Assembly: GCA_034687125.1 (NCBI GenBank)
Contig: JAQGBZ010000034.1
Span: forward strand, 62,001 to 126,000
Direction of reading: 5' to 3'
DNA length: 64,000 nucleotides
Origin: Neelides folsomi
Lineage: Eukaryota; Arthropoda; Collembola; Neelipleona; Neelidae
How positions within the stretch are numbered: the first letter of the stretch is position 1; every line of letters starts with the position of its first letter. Below the pieces are notes generated by a model. It was not told the origin of the DNA and made no database searches. It was given only the letters and a program-made list of their open reading frames with translations. Positions 47,667 to 57,862 of the stretch are shown here, piece by piece. A program made the position numbers and the translations under genes.

Positions 47667-48342
47667 ATGGGTCGCATGCACGCACCCGGAAAGGGAATTT
47701 CCCAATCCGCCCTTCCTTACCGCCGTGGAGTCCCCACTTGGCTCAAGCAGAGCCCCAACGATGTCAAGGATCAGATCTACATGCTGGCAAAGAAGGGACT
47801 CATGCCATCCAAAATCGGTGACCTTTGAGTTTAATTAAAGTTCAATTCACCTTACATTTAATTTGGTTAATTAACCAAGGTGTTTTAATCGTTAAGATTG
47901 CAACGAACTAATTTTATTTATTTTCACAGGTGGAATTCTACGGGATTCTCACGGCGTAGCACAAGTAAGGTTCGTCACTGGGAGCAAGATCCTCAGGATT
48001 TTAAAGGCAAAAGGTCTTGCTCCGGATATTCCAGAGGACCTTTACTTCCTCATCAAGAAGGCCGTTTCGATCAGGAAGCATCTTGAGAGGAACAGGTCAA
48101 TTAATCTCTATTCCAAATACTTGTAAAATTAAATGCCCTAATCGTCACAATATCAAATTATCAATAAATTGTATTTGATGAGTTTATTTGAATTAATTCA
48201 TAGGAAGGACAAGGACTCGAAATTCAGGCTTATTCTTGTTGAATCCCGAATTCACCGATTGGCTCGATACTACAAGACGAGGCGAACTCTTCCACCTAAT
48301 TGGAAATATGAGTCGAGCACGGCTTCAGCCCTCGTCGCATAA
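47667..48342 (+). CDS. RpS13: 40S ribosomal protein S13 (uS15)
   Basis: Small-subunit ribosomal protein. Three exons, 47667-47817, 47930-48095 and 48204-48342, give 151 residues, the canonical eukaryotic length. The sequence begins [20 protein letters not shown] and continues [60 protein letters not shown] and [20 protein letters not shown], matching animal S13 almost throughout. A poly(A) signal AATAAA lies at 48376-48381. I looked at both short introns for a C/D snoRNA (vertebrate RPS13 hosts some) and saw no convincing C/D box pair. Confidence 0.99.
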
Positions 48343-48375
48343 ACGACTTTCGAGTTGATTTTTTTTGAAATATGA

Positions 48376-48381
48376 AATAAA
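48376..48381 (+). terminator. Poly(A) signal of RpS13
   Basis: AATAAA lies 34 bp after the stop codon. Confidence 0.6.
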
Positions 48382-48829
48382 ATTCAGAAGTAAAATGTTT
48401 CATTTAATTCCTTTTTGACATTTAAAATCAACCCTTATAATTATTTTGTATGTAATCATTCTAAATGTCTATTCCAATGTTGTATTTAATATTTAATTAT
48501 ATACTTATATCACTACTCATATTTCATTAAATGGACCAAGCCAAATTACAGCATATGAAATACGTATTCAATATATACAAAAATATATACATACAGCATG
48601 CGGTATAAAAATGTATACACATTATATATATGTATATGTACTTGCGCGGTGAGAGTCTGAGCTTGGGGCGAGGGAAAGACAAACACATGCGGCTATTTGA
48701 GTTTTTTGATTCTTCGACGACGCTCTTGGAACTTTGCGAATCCTCATCGGTCTTTGGGACTTTTAACTCATCGAATCCTGCCATCGGCCTCCTCATCTAT
48801 GAATTTGTGAACAAAAGCCCTGAGTGAAG
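48382..48829. other. Intergenic, RpS13 to CTR9
   Basis: The first part is AT-rich with TA tracts. The last 190 bp (48640-48829) are less AT-rich and open on both strands (plus 48630-48827; minus 48796-48527). I treat these as 5' UTR/promoter of CTR9 because neither frame resembles a known protein. Confidence 0.4.
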
Positions 48830-51800
48830 ATGAGGTACGGAAACGGGCCGACGACTGTCGAAATCCCACTCAAGGATTCCGACGATGTTCTCGAAATTAA
48901 TATCCTAGAGCATATCGACTCTTCAGAACTCATCGCAATCATGAAGCAAGAACAAGTTCCTTACGCAATTTGGCACGCTATAGCTGTAAGAAAACAAAAA
49001 TTTTAATTAAAATATTATTTTAAAATACAAATAAGCTAACCATTGATATTCAAATATATTAAATATATTAAAATTTAATATTATTATTCAATTGACAGTA
49101 TAAATTAAATGTCAATTTTTTCTTCTTTAGCTCGAGTTTTACAAACAAGGCAAAGATGAAGATTTTGTCAAAGTTATGGAGACGGCGAAAGACAAAGGTC
49201 AAAATGGTTTTTCATAATTTTCTCTTTTTATTCAATTTTTATGAAAATTACTTAACTTCGGTTTGACCTTTTAGGAGGCCCCGGTCGTAAAATTCCCTCT
49301 CAGACGGACGAAAAAGAACTGATGAGACTTTTGGACTCTCTCGCTGCTTACTATGTCAAGAAAGCGAATAAAGAAAGAGTGAAGGACAAACGACGGGATT
49401 TCTTTGGCAAGGCCACGCATCTCTACACCACAGCCGACAAGATTTTGATGTACGATCAAAATCATCTCCTAGGTCGGGCTTTTTTCTTCCTTCTCGAAGG
49501 GGACAAAATGGACCAAGCCGATGCCCAGTTCAATTTCGTCCTCAACCAAAATTCTCAAAGTATTCCCGCCCTTCTTGGCAAGGCCTGCATCGCGTTCAAC
49601 AAAAAAGAATACCGCGGGGCTTTGGCCTTTTACAAAAAAGCCCTCCGGACAAATCCCCTCTGCCCGGCCGATGTTCGTGTTGGAATCGGCCATTGTTTTC
49701 TCAAGCTCGGGAACCGGGAGAAGGCCGAGCTCGCCTACGACCGGGCTTTGGAGCTCCAAGGCGGTTGTTCTGGAGCCCTCGTGGGTCAAGCGGTCCATCA
49801 CATGAATGTGAGGTCAAAGGACCGGATCAAACGAGGAGTTCAGCTTCTTTCAAGGGCTTACAGCGTTGACCCGACCAACCCGATGGTCCTCAACCATCTT
49901 GCAGATCATTTTTTCTTCAAGAAGGATTATTCCAAAGTTCAGCACTTGTCCCTTCACGCCTTCCACAACACCGAGAACGAGGCGATGCGGGCCGAGAGCT
50001 GCTTCCAACTTGCCCGCTCTTTCCATGTTCTCAACGACTACGACCAGGCCTTTCAATATTATTACCAAGCCACCCAATTTGCTCAACCCTCATTCATCCT
50101 ACCAAACTTCGGACTCGGTCAGATGTACATTTACAGAGGAGATCTTGAGAATGTAAGAATCACAATGCCATTATAAAGTTAATGTCAATATCATGACTGT
50201 CAAAAATCGATAAAATTGTTTTGACTGTTTAAATAAACCTTTTTAATCTGTATATTACAGATTATATTACATATTACATTTTGTAAATATATTTCAATCT
50301 ATCAATATCAATCTACCATATATTTTAAATTTAAATGGTATTTAAATATCCTATTAAACCTTCAAATTTGCCATTTTCACAAGCCTCGTTAAATATACAA
50401 AATTAAACACGGGTTAACGTTTTAGCATTTAATTTAACAATTCTTTATTTAATGTTTATGTATGATTTAGGCTGCGCAGTGTTTCGAGCGAGTTTTGAAA
50501 CAAGAGCCAGAGAATTACGAGACGATGAAGATCCTTGGGGCTTTGTATGCAAGTTCAGGGAGTTCTTCGAAGCGAGACGTTGCTCGGGATTATCTCAGAA
50601 AAGTCACAACCCGAGAACCCGACGACGTTGAAGCTTGGATTGAACTTGCCCAAATACTCGAGCAGAGTGAATTAGCCGAAGCTCTCAAAGCTTACAATCG
50701 AGCTGTGAATCTCTTTGTCGACAAAGTGAAGTCACCGATTCCACCGGAAATCCTCAATAATCTCGGGGCTTTACATTTCAGGTTTAAGATTTTTAATTAT
50801 TTTCTATTTCATATTCTTAATTATTTAATTATTTCATATTCTTAATTATTATCTATTTCATATTTTTAATCATTTTTAGTATTTTTTAAAATTCAATCAA
50901 TTTCAACCTCAATTCTTATTTTAATATTATTCCTTATTCGAATTTTTTTGAATATGCAATATTTTTAAATGTTTATTATTTTATTACTAACAAGTCATAT
51001 ATTTCTCATTTCTTATGCAAAATTTTCTATTATTCAGATTGTCAGATTACAAAGAAGCCCTTCGATATTTTGAAGAAAGTCTCCGTCGTGCAAGGTTTGA
51101 AGGAGAGCGAACCGAAGGGGCGTATTATTCTTCCATTGCTGTAACAACCCAATACAATCTTGGGAGACTGAACGAGGCCATGTGCAACTTTGGCGAGGCC
51201 GAGCAGTTGTACAAGGCCGTGTTGAAGGAACACCCCAATTACGTCGATTGTTATCTTCGCCTCGGGTGCATGGCCAGGGACAAGGGACAAATCTACGAAG
51301 CCTCGGATTGGTTCAAGGACGCTTTGCAACTCAATAATGAACATCCAGACGCGTGGTCCCTCATTGGCAACCTTCATTTGTCAAAGGCTGAATGGGGTCC
51401 AGGTCAGAAGAAGTTCGAGCGAATTCTGAGGAATCCTCAAAACCAAAACGATGCCTATTCCTTAATTGCCCTGGGCAATGTTTGGTTACAAACCCTCCAC
51501 GCTCCAACACGAGACCGAGAAAAAGAGAAAAGACATCAGGAAAGAGCCCTGCAAATTTACAAACAGGTCAGATTGATTTAACACACTTAATAATATAGGT
51601 AATGTAAATTTAACTCGTTTTTACTAGTCTGACTGTTTTATTAAAGTTAACTACTCTAAAAACTGTATTAGAACGCGGGGCCTCTAATAGAACGCGGGTG
51701 TTTTGTCAGATTTTGTAAATAGAACGCGGGCCTTTAATACAACGCGGGTACCTATATACCAAATACATGCATATATGTATTTATGTATATAAGATAGTAG

Positions 51801-54800
51801 ACAAAGTTGGTGAGATTGAAATACTGAAGCATCGAATGCCATTGCCATTATACTACGAATAACATGACCACGATTTAATTAAAATTATTTTCATATTTGG
51901 AGTTAGTAACTGCTTCAATTGCGTTTAGTTGGAATAGAATAGAACGCGGGTCATTTGTGAAATATTGCAAATAGAACGCAGGGCGCTCTATTACAGTTTT
52001 TAGAGTATATTAACTTTAAAAGTGCTTCATATTAATTTCATTTAATTAATGTAACATTAAGTTTAATTAAAAGCATTATTTCTTACATCACAATTGATAT
52101 GAGTCTAAGAATCTTGAGTTATCGATTCACAATATACCAAAATCGAACAAAGGAGTTTGTATAGAGAGAGTGAATTATTGGATTTTTGACTTTATTGGAA
52201 TTTCCTTGACATCTTTTGATTCTTTTTCAATTCCCCTGTCAACTTTGTATAATCCAAATCATAATAAATATCAAAATATTGGATTTTTTCTTCTGTTGTT
52301 GGGAAAAAAGGAAGGCCTGTTTTAATATTTATGACATTGTGGGCGGAGAGAGATTTTAATTAAACCGCAATTTATTTATTTCTCATTTGGGATTCTTCCC
52401 AGGTAATTGGAATTAAAAACTCCGTTTCATCTCTGAGTGGTCGATGGGTTGAATAATTAATTGAAATGACCAGCACTTGGCCCAACCTTTTAACTTTAAC
52501 TCTTTTATTTAATCAAGTTAATTAATTTCATCATTTAAACCAATATACATTGAATATATCAAAGTAGGTCCTGAGTCTGACGCACATTGAAAACATAGAG
52601 TACATGAACATCCCTATGTTATTTTATTTTTAAAAAAGTCATTTTAAGAATTGTTGGAATAAAAATAATTCAATTTGTAAATTGTGTCAAAAATAAATGA
52701 GAAGGCAATATTATTTTTTCATTTCTGTAAAAAAGAATGGTGGAAGATGTTTGAATTGAATTTTATTGATTCATATCTAAAGATATATCATTGACTTCAT
52801 TGAGATATTTGTCCCAAGGGTTTTCCAAAAAAATTTAGGATTCTTCTTGTGCAGGCGTTGAATAATTTTCCTTACGAGACTTCATTACATTTAAAGTCTC
52901 AATTCCTTGTTAAGTGGCTCAATTGGGGATTTGGAAAAAATGTGGAAGATTCCTTCGTTTTTTCCCATTCACAATTTGAAACATTTCCTGGGTGGAATTT
53001 CAATTTTTCCCTAAGCAGCCTCCATTATTCCTTTTCTAAATTCAATTACAATCGGTGGATCATAAATTGTTTTTTTTATTCTATATGGAGCTCTGAGCTC
53101 CATGGATTAGAGTTGAGAGGATGAGGAGGATCTAAATATTGCGAATGGTTTTTATCAACATCACGGAATTTGCTGTGTATTTTTAATTCATTAATTATTT
53201 TTTTAGGTTCTTCGAAGTGATCCAAAGAATATTTGGGCTGCGAACGGAATCGGAGCCATTTTGGCTCACAAAGGATTCGTCAACGAAGCCAGAGATATTT
53301 TCTCGTCAGTTCGAGAAGCCACTGCGGAATTTGCCGATGTTTGGCTCAACATTGCCCACATTTATGTTGAACAGAAACAATATGTCTCGGCTGTTCAAAT
53401 GGTAATTTTAATCTTATTGTTGCTCAAATTTCTATATGACTATTTCATGCGAGAGTCATTTCAAATAATTACAATTATTGCATTAAATTGTTCAAATTGT
53501 ATATATAGTAGGTATTATATAGGTATGTGTTTATATTTAAGACTCTGCTTCAAACCATTGGCGAATATTTAATAACATGGATGTTGAGGTATTAAGTTAT
53601 TCAAAATGATTATTATTAGGGATGTTATTGAATGAACTTTCCCAATAATAATAAATACTCACTTGGTTAGGGCTAATAACCCCCATGAGCTTTTCAGTTA
53701 ATCCCATAGGAATCTTCATAAAGAGACTTGAACCTTTTAAACTTCCCCATTTGAGCCCTTCAATTTCCTCTCAGATTGAGCGGAAATTGAACATTTGGAC
53801 AAAGTTATGAACTAAACTTGTCGCCTTTGCTCATTAACATTTTAATTCCCCTTAAATCCAATCCATGACTAGATTGTATTAAAATTTAAATAACTTCATA
53901 TATAATATTATTATATTATTATATGAAGTATTATTATCATATATAGATTTTTTTAATTAATAACTAATATAAACTAATTTAAAAATTACTTTAAAAATGC
54001 TTTTAGAAACTTTATTGTTTTTTTAGCATTGAGACTTTGATTTAGGGAATAATTGTACTGAATACCAAGGAGTCATTTTTGCATAATGGATGAATTTGTA
54101 GTTTTCTCCTATTTATCTAGCCATGATGAGAATAGGTTAAAAGGTTGTCTAATTGATGTGAGAGAGTTAAAAGGTAATTGGCCATTAGCAGTTCCCTCCT
54201 TCTCTCCACCCAAATTGAATTAAAAAGAGAGAATCCCTCCAGTCTGAATATATTGTATTTAAATAGTACGAGAACTGCGGACGGAAGTTTTTCAAACATC
54301 ACAACCTGGACATTCTTCAGTATTTGGCTCGGGCATATTTCAAGAGTGGGAAATTGCGAGAAGCGAAGCTCTCACTTTTAAGGGTAATTAAAATATCAAT
54401 TACCATTTTCCATTCCACTCTGTTTGACTTTCAAAAGTTTGTTCCCTTTCCACAAACCACCCGGATTTTCCCACCGATTCTCTTTCTAACCCAACTTTTC
54501 CTTCCTGGGTTGATAGGGGCGTCGAGTGAATCCAGGGGACACAACGGTTTTGTACAATCTCGCCCTCGTCCTTGAAAAGCTTGCAAGTGAGACGTTGAGG
54601 GACGAAAAGAGCAATTTGGCTGCTGTGCTCTCTGCAGTCAAGGAATTGGGTCTTGCCCATACTTATTTCCAACATTTGTCTGTCAATGGAGATCGGACCA
54701 AGTATGATTTGGGCCATGCTGCGGCAGAGGCCCAAAGATGTCAAGATCTGTTGAGTCAGGCCCAATACCACGTGGCCAGGGCAAGGAAGTTGGACGAAGA

Positions 54801-55692
54801 GGAACGAACCTTGAGGAAGAAGCAGGAAGAGGAGCGTGAAGCATTTAGGGCCAAGCAGGTAGAAGAACAAAGAAAGATTGACGCTTTGAAGAAAGTGGCT
54901 GTGGAGGAAGCGTTGAGAAGACGAGAAGAATTCAAGGAGAAGACCAAAGCGGCCTTGATGTTTGTTGAACCAACGCCGGAGACGAAGGAGAAGGGGAAGA
55001 AACGTGGGAGGAAGGAGGATCAATATTCCGAGTCGGGATCGTCGGGTGAAGAACGTCCCGGCACCAAAAAGAGGAAAAAGGGCGAAGGGAGGAAAAAAGG
55101 AAGAGGAAGAAAACAAGCAGCGGCAAAGGGGAGGAAAAAGAAGCCAGCAGACGAAGACGGACTCACCAAGAAGCAAAGAAGCAAAATCGTGTCAAAGGCA
55201 ACCATTTCAACTTCAGAAGAAAGCGAGTCGGATGCGGAAACTTCCAAAAGGTCAATAAAATTAAATGTTTTAATTCACTTTGGATCAATTTGATGGAATT
55301 TGAATTATTCAATTAATTATTGTTTATTTAGGAATGAGAAGAAAAGGAAGGCGCTTTCTTCTGGAGAGGAATCGGACCAAGGGTCACGAAAATCCGGGTC
55401 GAGATCACCGTCGAGAAGCAGGTCAAAGAGTCGGTCTAAAAGTAGATCGAAGAGCGGTTCGAGATCGAGAAGTGTTTCCAAGAGTCGGTCGAGATCGAGA
55501 AGTGGATCGAAGAGCGGTTCGAGATCAAGAAGCGTTTCCAAGAGCCCATCGAGGTCAAGGAGTAGGTCAAAGAGCAGGTCGAAGAGCAGGTCCAAGAGCA
55601 GATCGAAGAGCGCTTCGAGGTCAAGAAGCGTTTCCAAGAGTCGATCGAGAAGTCGTTCAAAGAGCGGTTCAAGCAGCGGAAGTTACAATTAA
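48830..55692 (+). CDS. Ctr9: RNA polymerase-associated protein CTR9 (Paf1 complex)
   Basis: TPR scaffold of the PAF1 complex in transcription elongation and histone modification. Nine exons: 48830-48985, 49131-49197, 49275-50152, 50471-50781, 51038-51566, 53207-53401, 54267-54383, 54517-55250, 55332-55692; 1115 codons. The start [20 protein letters not shown] aligns with human (SIEIPLRDTDEV). Highly conserved TPR stretches include [82 protein letters not shown] and [14 protein letters not shown] charged coiled coil ([20 protein letters not shown]) follows, then a Lys-rich tail. The last exon is dominated by SRS/SKS repeats, an RS-like tail unlike the acidic serine-rich human end. Poly(A) signal at 55820-55825. 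Intron 5 (1640 bp) carries a small inverted-repeat element. Confidence 0.97.
51641..52019. mobile_element. Small inverted-repeat element with TAGAACGCGGG motifs in a CTR9 intron
   Basis: A 379-bp unit bounded by ~27-bp inverted repeats. The perfect core is TACTCTAAAAACTGTA at 51652-51667, mirrored at 51992-52007. The outer AGTTAA is also mirrored and TTAA occurs at both extremities. Inside are six near-identical direct motifs TAGAACGCGGG at 51669, 51688, 51720, 51738 (TACAACGCGGG), 51940 and 51972 (TAGAACGCAGG). No coding frame. It looks like a MITE; TTAA flanks would suit a piggyBac-type target, TA a mariner type, and I cannot decide between them. Confidence 0.75.
52020..53206 (+). other. 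Remainder of CTR9 intron 5
   Basis: About 1.2 kb of AT-rich intron. A frame at 52849-53124 has no splice or domain support. Confidence 0.5.
53402..54266 (+). other. CTR9 intron 6
   Basis: An 865-bp AT-rich intron with TA-rich palindromic stretches near 53900-53945. No gene recognised. Confidence 0.5.
55332..55692 (+). repeat. RS-repeat coding region (CTR9 last exon)
   Basis: From about 55410 to 55680 the DNA is a degenerate tandem array of AGGTCGAAGAGC-like units encoding SRS, SKS and SRSVSK repeats. The long frames seen on the opposite strand and in other frames here are by-products of this array. Confidence 0.85.
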
Positions 55693-55819
55693 ATTGTATT
55701 ATGAACTGAATATGTTTAATATGCTTACATGTACTTATATGTACTTTAATACTTATATTCACTGTACATGAAATATTATGCACGTATGTATGTATGATGG
55801 GTGTATATGATTTTCTGAG

Positions 55820-55825
55820 AATAAA
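55820..55825 (+). terminator. Poly(A) signal of CTR9
   Basis: AATAAA lies 127 bp after the CTR9 stop, in the 226-bp gap to the convergent peptide gene. Confidence 0.55.
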
Positions 55826-55918
55826 GAAAGAAGAAGTTTATAATATATAGAGATTTCTTATTTGACCAATTAATGTTGTTGGGCTAGGAGAGCACTACGG
55901 AGCTGTCGAGATTCTTCA

Positions 55919-56780
55919 TCACATCGGATGAAAAGCTCCAAATCCTCCATTGAAGACATCGTCATGGAAACCCGCCTTTGTCATTTCTGGCCTCCGCTTC
56001 ATCGTCTCAAAGTCGCCGAAGCCCTGAGAATCATTTAGTTTATTAAAAGGACACAATTTAAATTTAAATGTGTTTCATCTTCAAAAACCCTTGATTTTAA
56101 TTGGGTCAATTTAACGGAAATGTTGGATGTGACGTTGTAGCTAAATTTTGCTTAATGAGGGCATTTTGAGTGGAGATTTTGAATTTGTAATGGAGTGTTG
56201 ATGAGGGTGGATTTTAATTTTGTGAGTTTATGAGGGTTGACCTGAGCGAAGGTGTCTCCGTGGAATCCTGTAGCTCCCATTTCCGGCCTCCGCTTCCCCA
56301 TCATCCCGTCCCTCTTCATGGTCTCGAACTCTCCGAAGCCGTTGGAGAAAGTGTCACCGTAGAAGCCCGCCGCGTCCGCCTCGGGTCGTCGCTTCTCCAA
56401 CCCCCGACGTTTGACGGGAGAGAAGTGACCAAAGTCCCGGTCGAACACGTTCTCGTGGAACCCGCGAGCCGAGAATCCTGTGGGAGACCGGCGGACTCGG
56501 TTCAGCCCTCGACCAACTGAGGTTGAGTAACCTTTGGCCCCCAACGCCGCCCTCTCACCACCTCCGCCCTGGCGAGTTTCTTCGGATCCAAAGGCGAAGC
56601 CGCCAAAGCTCACCAGCACCACCGCCACCTCAAATGGAACAAATACATAAAAGCTTATACACATTTAAACAATAATAACTAACTAACTAAATTTATTAGT
56701 TTAAATGAAGGGATTTAATTCTCGTTGACGTATTTTGGAAAGGTTCGAGGACGATTTTTTACCAAGTTGAAGAGGAGCAT
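55919..56780 (-). CDS. Secreted four-repeat neuropeptide-like precursor (pedal peptide/orcokinin-like?)
   Basis: Exons in transcript order: 56780-56763 (18 bp), 56628-56242 and 56023-55919; 169 codons. The first two exons together make a clean signal peptide, MLLFNLVAVVLVSFGGFAFG. Dibasic sites (RR, KR) then release four related, non-amidated peptides with the pattern GF(H/Y)x(D/N)xFxxxFGxF: SARGFHENVFDRDFGHFSPV, AAGFYGDTFSNGFGEFETM, ATGFHGDTFAQGFGDFETM and KAGFHDDVFNGGFGAFHPM, the last ending at the stop. Copies 2-4 begin RRPE(M/A). The Gly/Phe-rich, non-amidated, KR-bounded layout is that of pedal peptide/orcokinin-type precursors, but the canonical orcokinin start NFDEIDR is absent. I therefore do not assign the family. 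A TATA box lies upstream at 56832-56838. Confidence 0.8.
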
Positions 56781-57862
56781 CGTGGGGCAGCTCGAAGTCG
56801 TTTAGTGGGACGGGAACGGTGGGATTCGGGTTTTTATAGTCGGCAACAGTTGGTGCGCAGGGTGTGATGCCGCACAACCCCGGGGCAGGTCACACAATCA
56901 ACGGCCTTTCATATTAACTCCAACTGCCGGGGGAGGGTGAGGAATTGAAACTCCCTTCCTCATGACATGACTTCGTAATGAAGACCCACAATGACATTAA
57001 TTCACTCTGTGGATTATTCATCCCAATTACCCAACCAAGGGTCATCAGATCATTCTCATTATTATCAACAACTTTAATACTGGGACAATATTTACCGGAT
57101 TTTAATATGGAACAATGGTTAACGATGTTGAAACACTACCAGGATATTAACACAATGCCCTTATATAAGATATAGGTATACTCTTTTAATAGCTATACAT
57201 GGTAATTTTGGTAATTTTACAAGGGGTGAGAAGGTCGTGATGAGAATGGAATTTAAATTTAAATTTGTCAAAGTCGAAAAATGAGAAATTAATGGGATTA
57301 AAGAGGAAACTGGTGATGAATGTCGAATCGTCATTCATATTGTCATCACGAAGGAATTACGATCGTAATTTGGAGACGGGGAGTTGTGAGAATATTAAAT
57401 ATCTGTCCGGGTCGTTCATAAAACCCGGGTCGCTTTGTGAGGAAAGGGCATTTAACAATAAGTGAAAGAGAGCATTTAACTAAATATTTTCCTTTTATTA
57501 GCCATTTAACATTTGAGTATGGGAACGGGAGATGATTAAAAGGGTGATTGTTCCCCCGAGGTGTCTGGTGTTGATCTTTGTCAAGTGAGATGTTGGGCTG
57601 CGTTGCCGGGTGGGATTCGGAATCCCGGATTCGGGAGGGGAGCGTGGGGCGGGCATTGCCGGGCAGACGTTGGGCCTAGTGCTCCTGGTCGTCGCAAGGT
57701 GGCGGGGTTTGTTTCGGGCAGTTCCGCTTCTTGAGATCTCCGAGTGAATGTTTTTCTGTGAGTGTGTGGGGATGCAGTGGGGTGGGTCCGGCGGGGCGCG
57801 GGCGGGTTGGGGATACCGGCGGACCTCCGGCGGGTGATGGTTATTCGGGGGGGAGGAACAGT
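56781..57862. other. Divergent intergenic region, peptide precursor to liprin-alpha
   Basis: About 1.1 kb. The first 130 bp hold the peptide gene promoter. The middle is AT-rich. The final 250 bp (57600-57862) are strongly GC-rich and probably contain the liprin-alpha promoter and 5' UTR; a frame open from 57731 joins the liprin reading frame but lacks an ATG before 57863. Confidence 0.5.
56832..56838 (-). promoter_or_regulatory. TATA box of the peptide-precursor gene
   Basis: The minus strand reads ACTATAAAAAC. This predicts a transcription start near 56807, about 27 nt ahead of the ATG at 56780. Confidence 0.55.

Noticed and set aside
47818-48203. snoRNA in the RpS13 introns
   Set aside because: Vertebrate RPS13 hosts C/D snoRNAs, but I could not find a C box with a matching D box and terminal stem in either short intron.
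48527-48796. 89-codon minus-strand frame between RpS13 and CTR9
   Set aside because: No recognisable family, second half is low-complexity (IYIYIM), and the same stretch is open on the plus strand; more likely CTR9 5' flank.
55317-55637. Leu/Asp-rich minus-strand frame opposite the CTR9 tail
   Set aside because: It is the mirror reading of the SRS/SKS-coding repeat.
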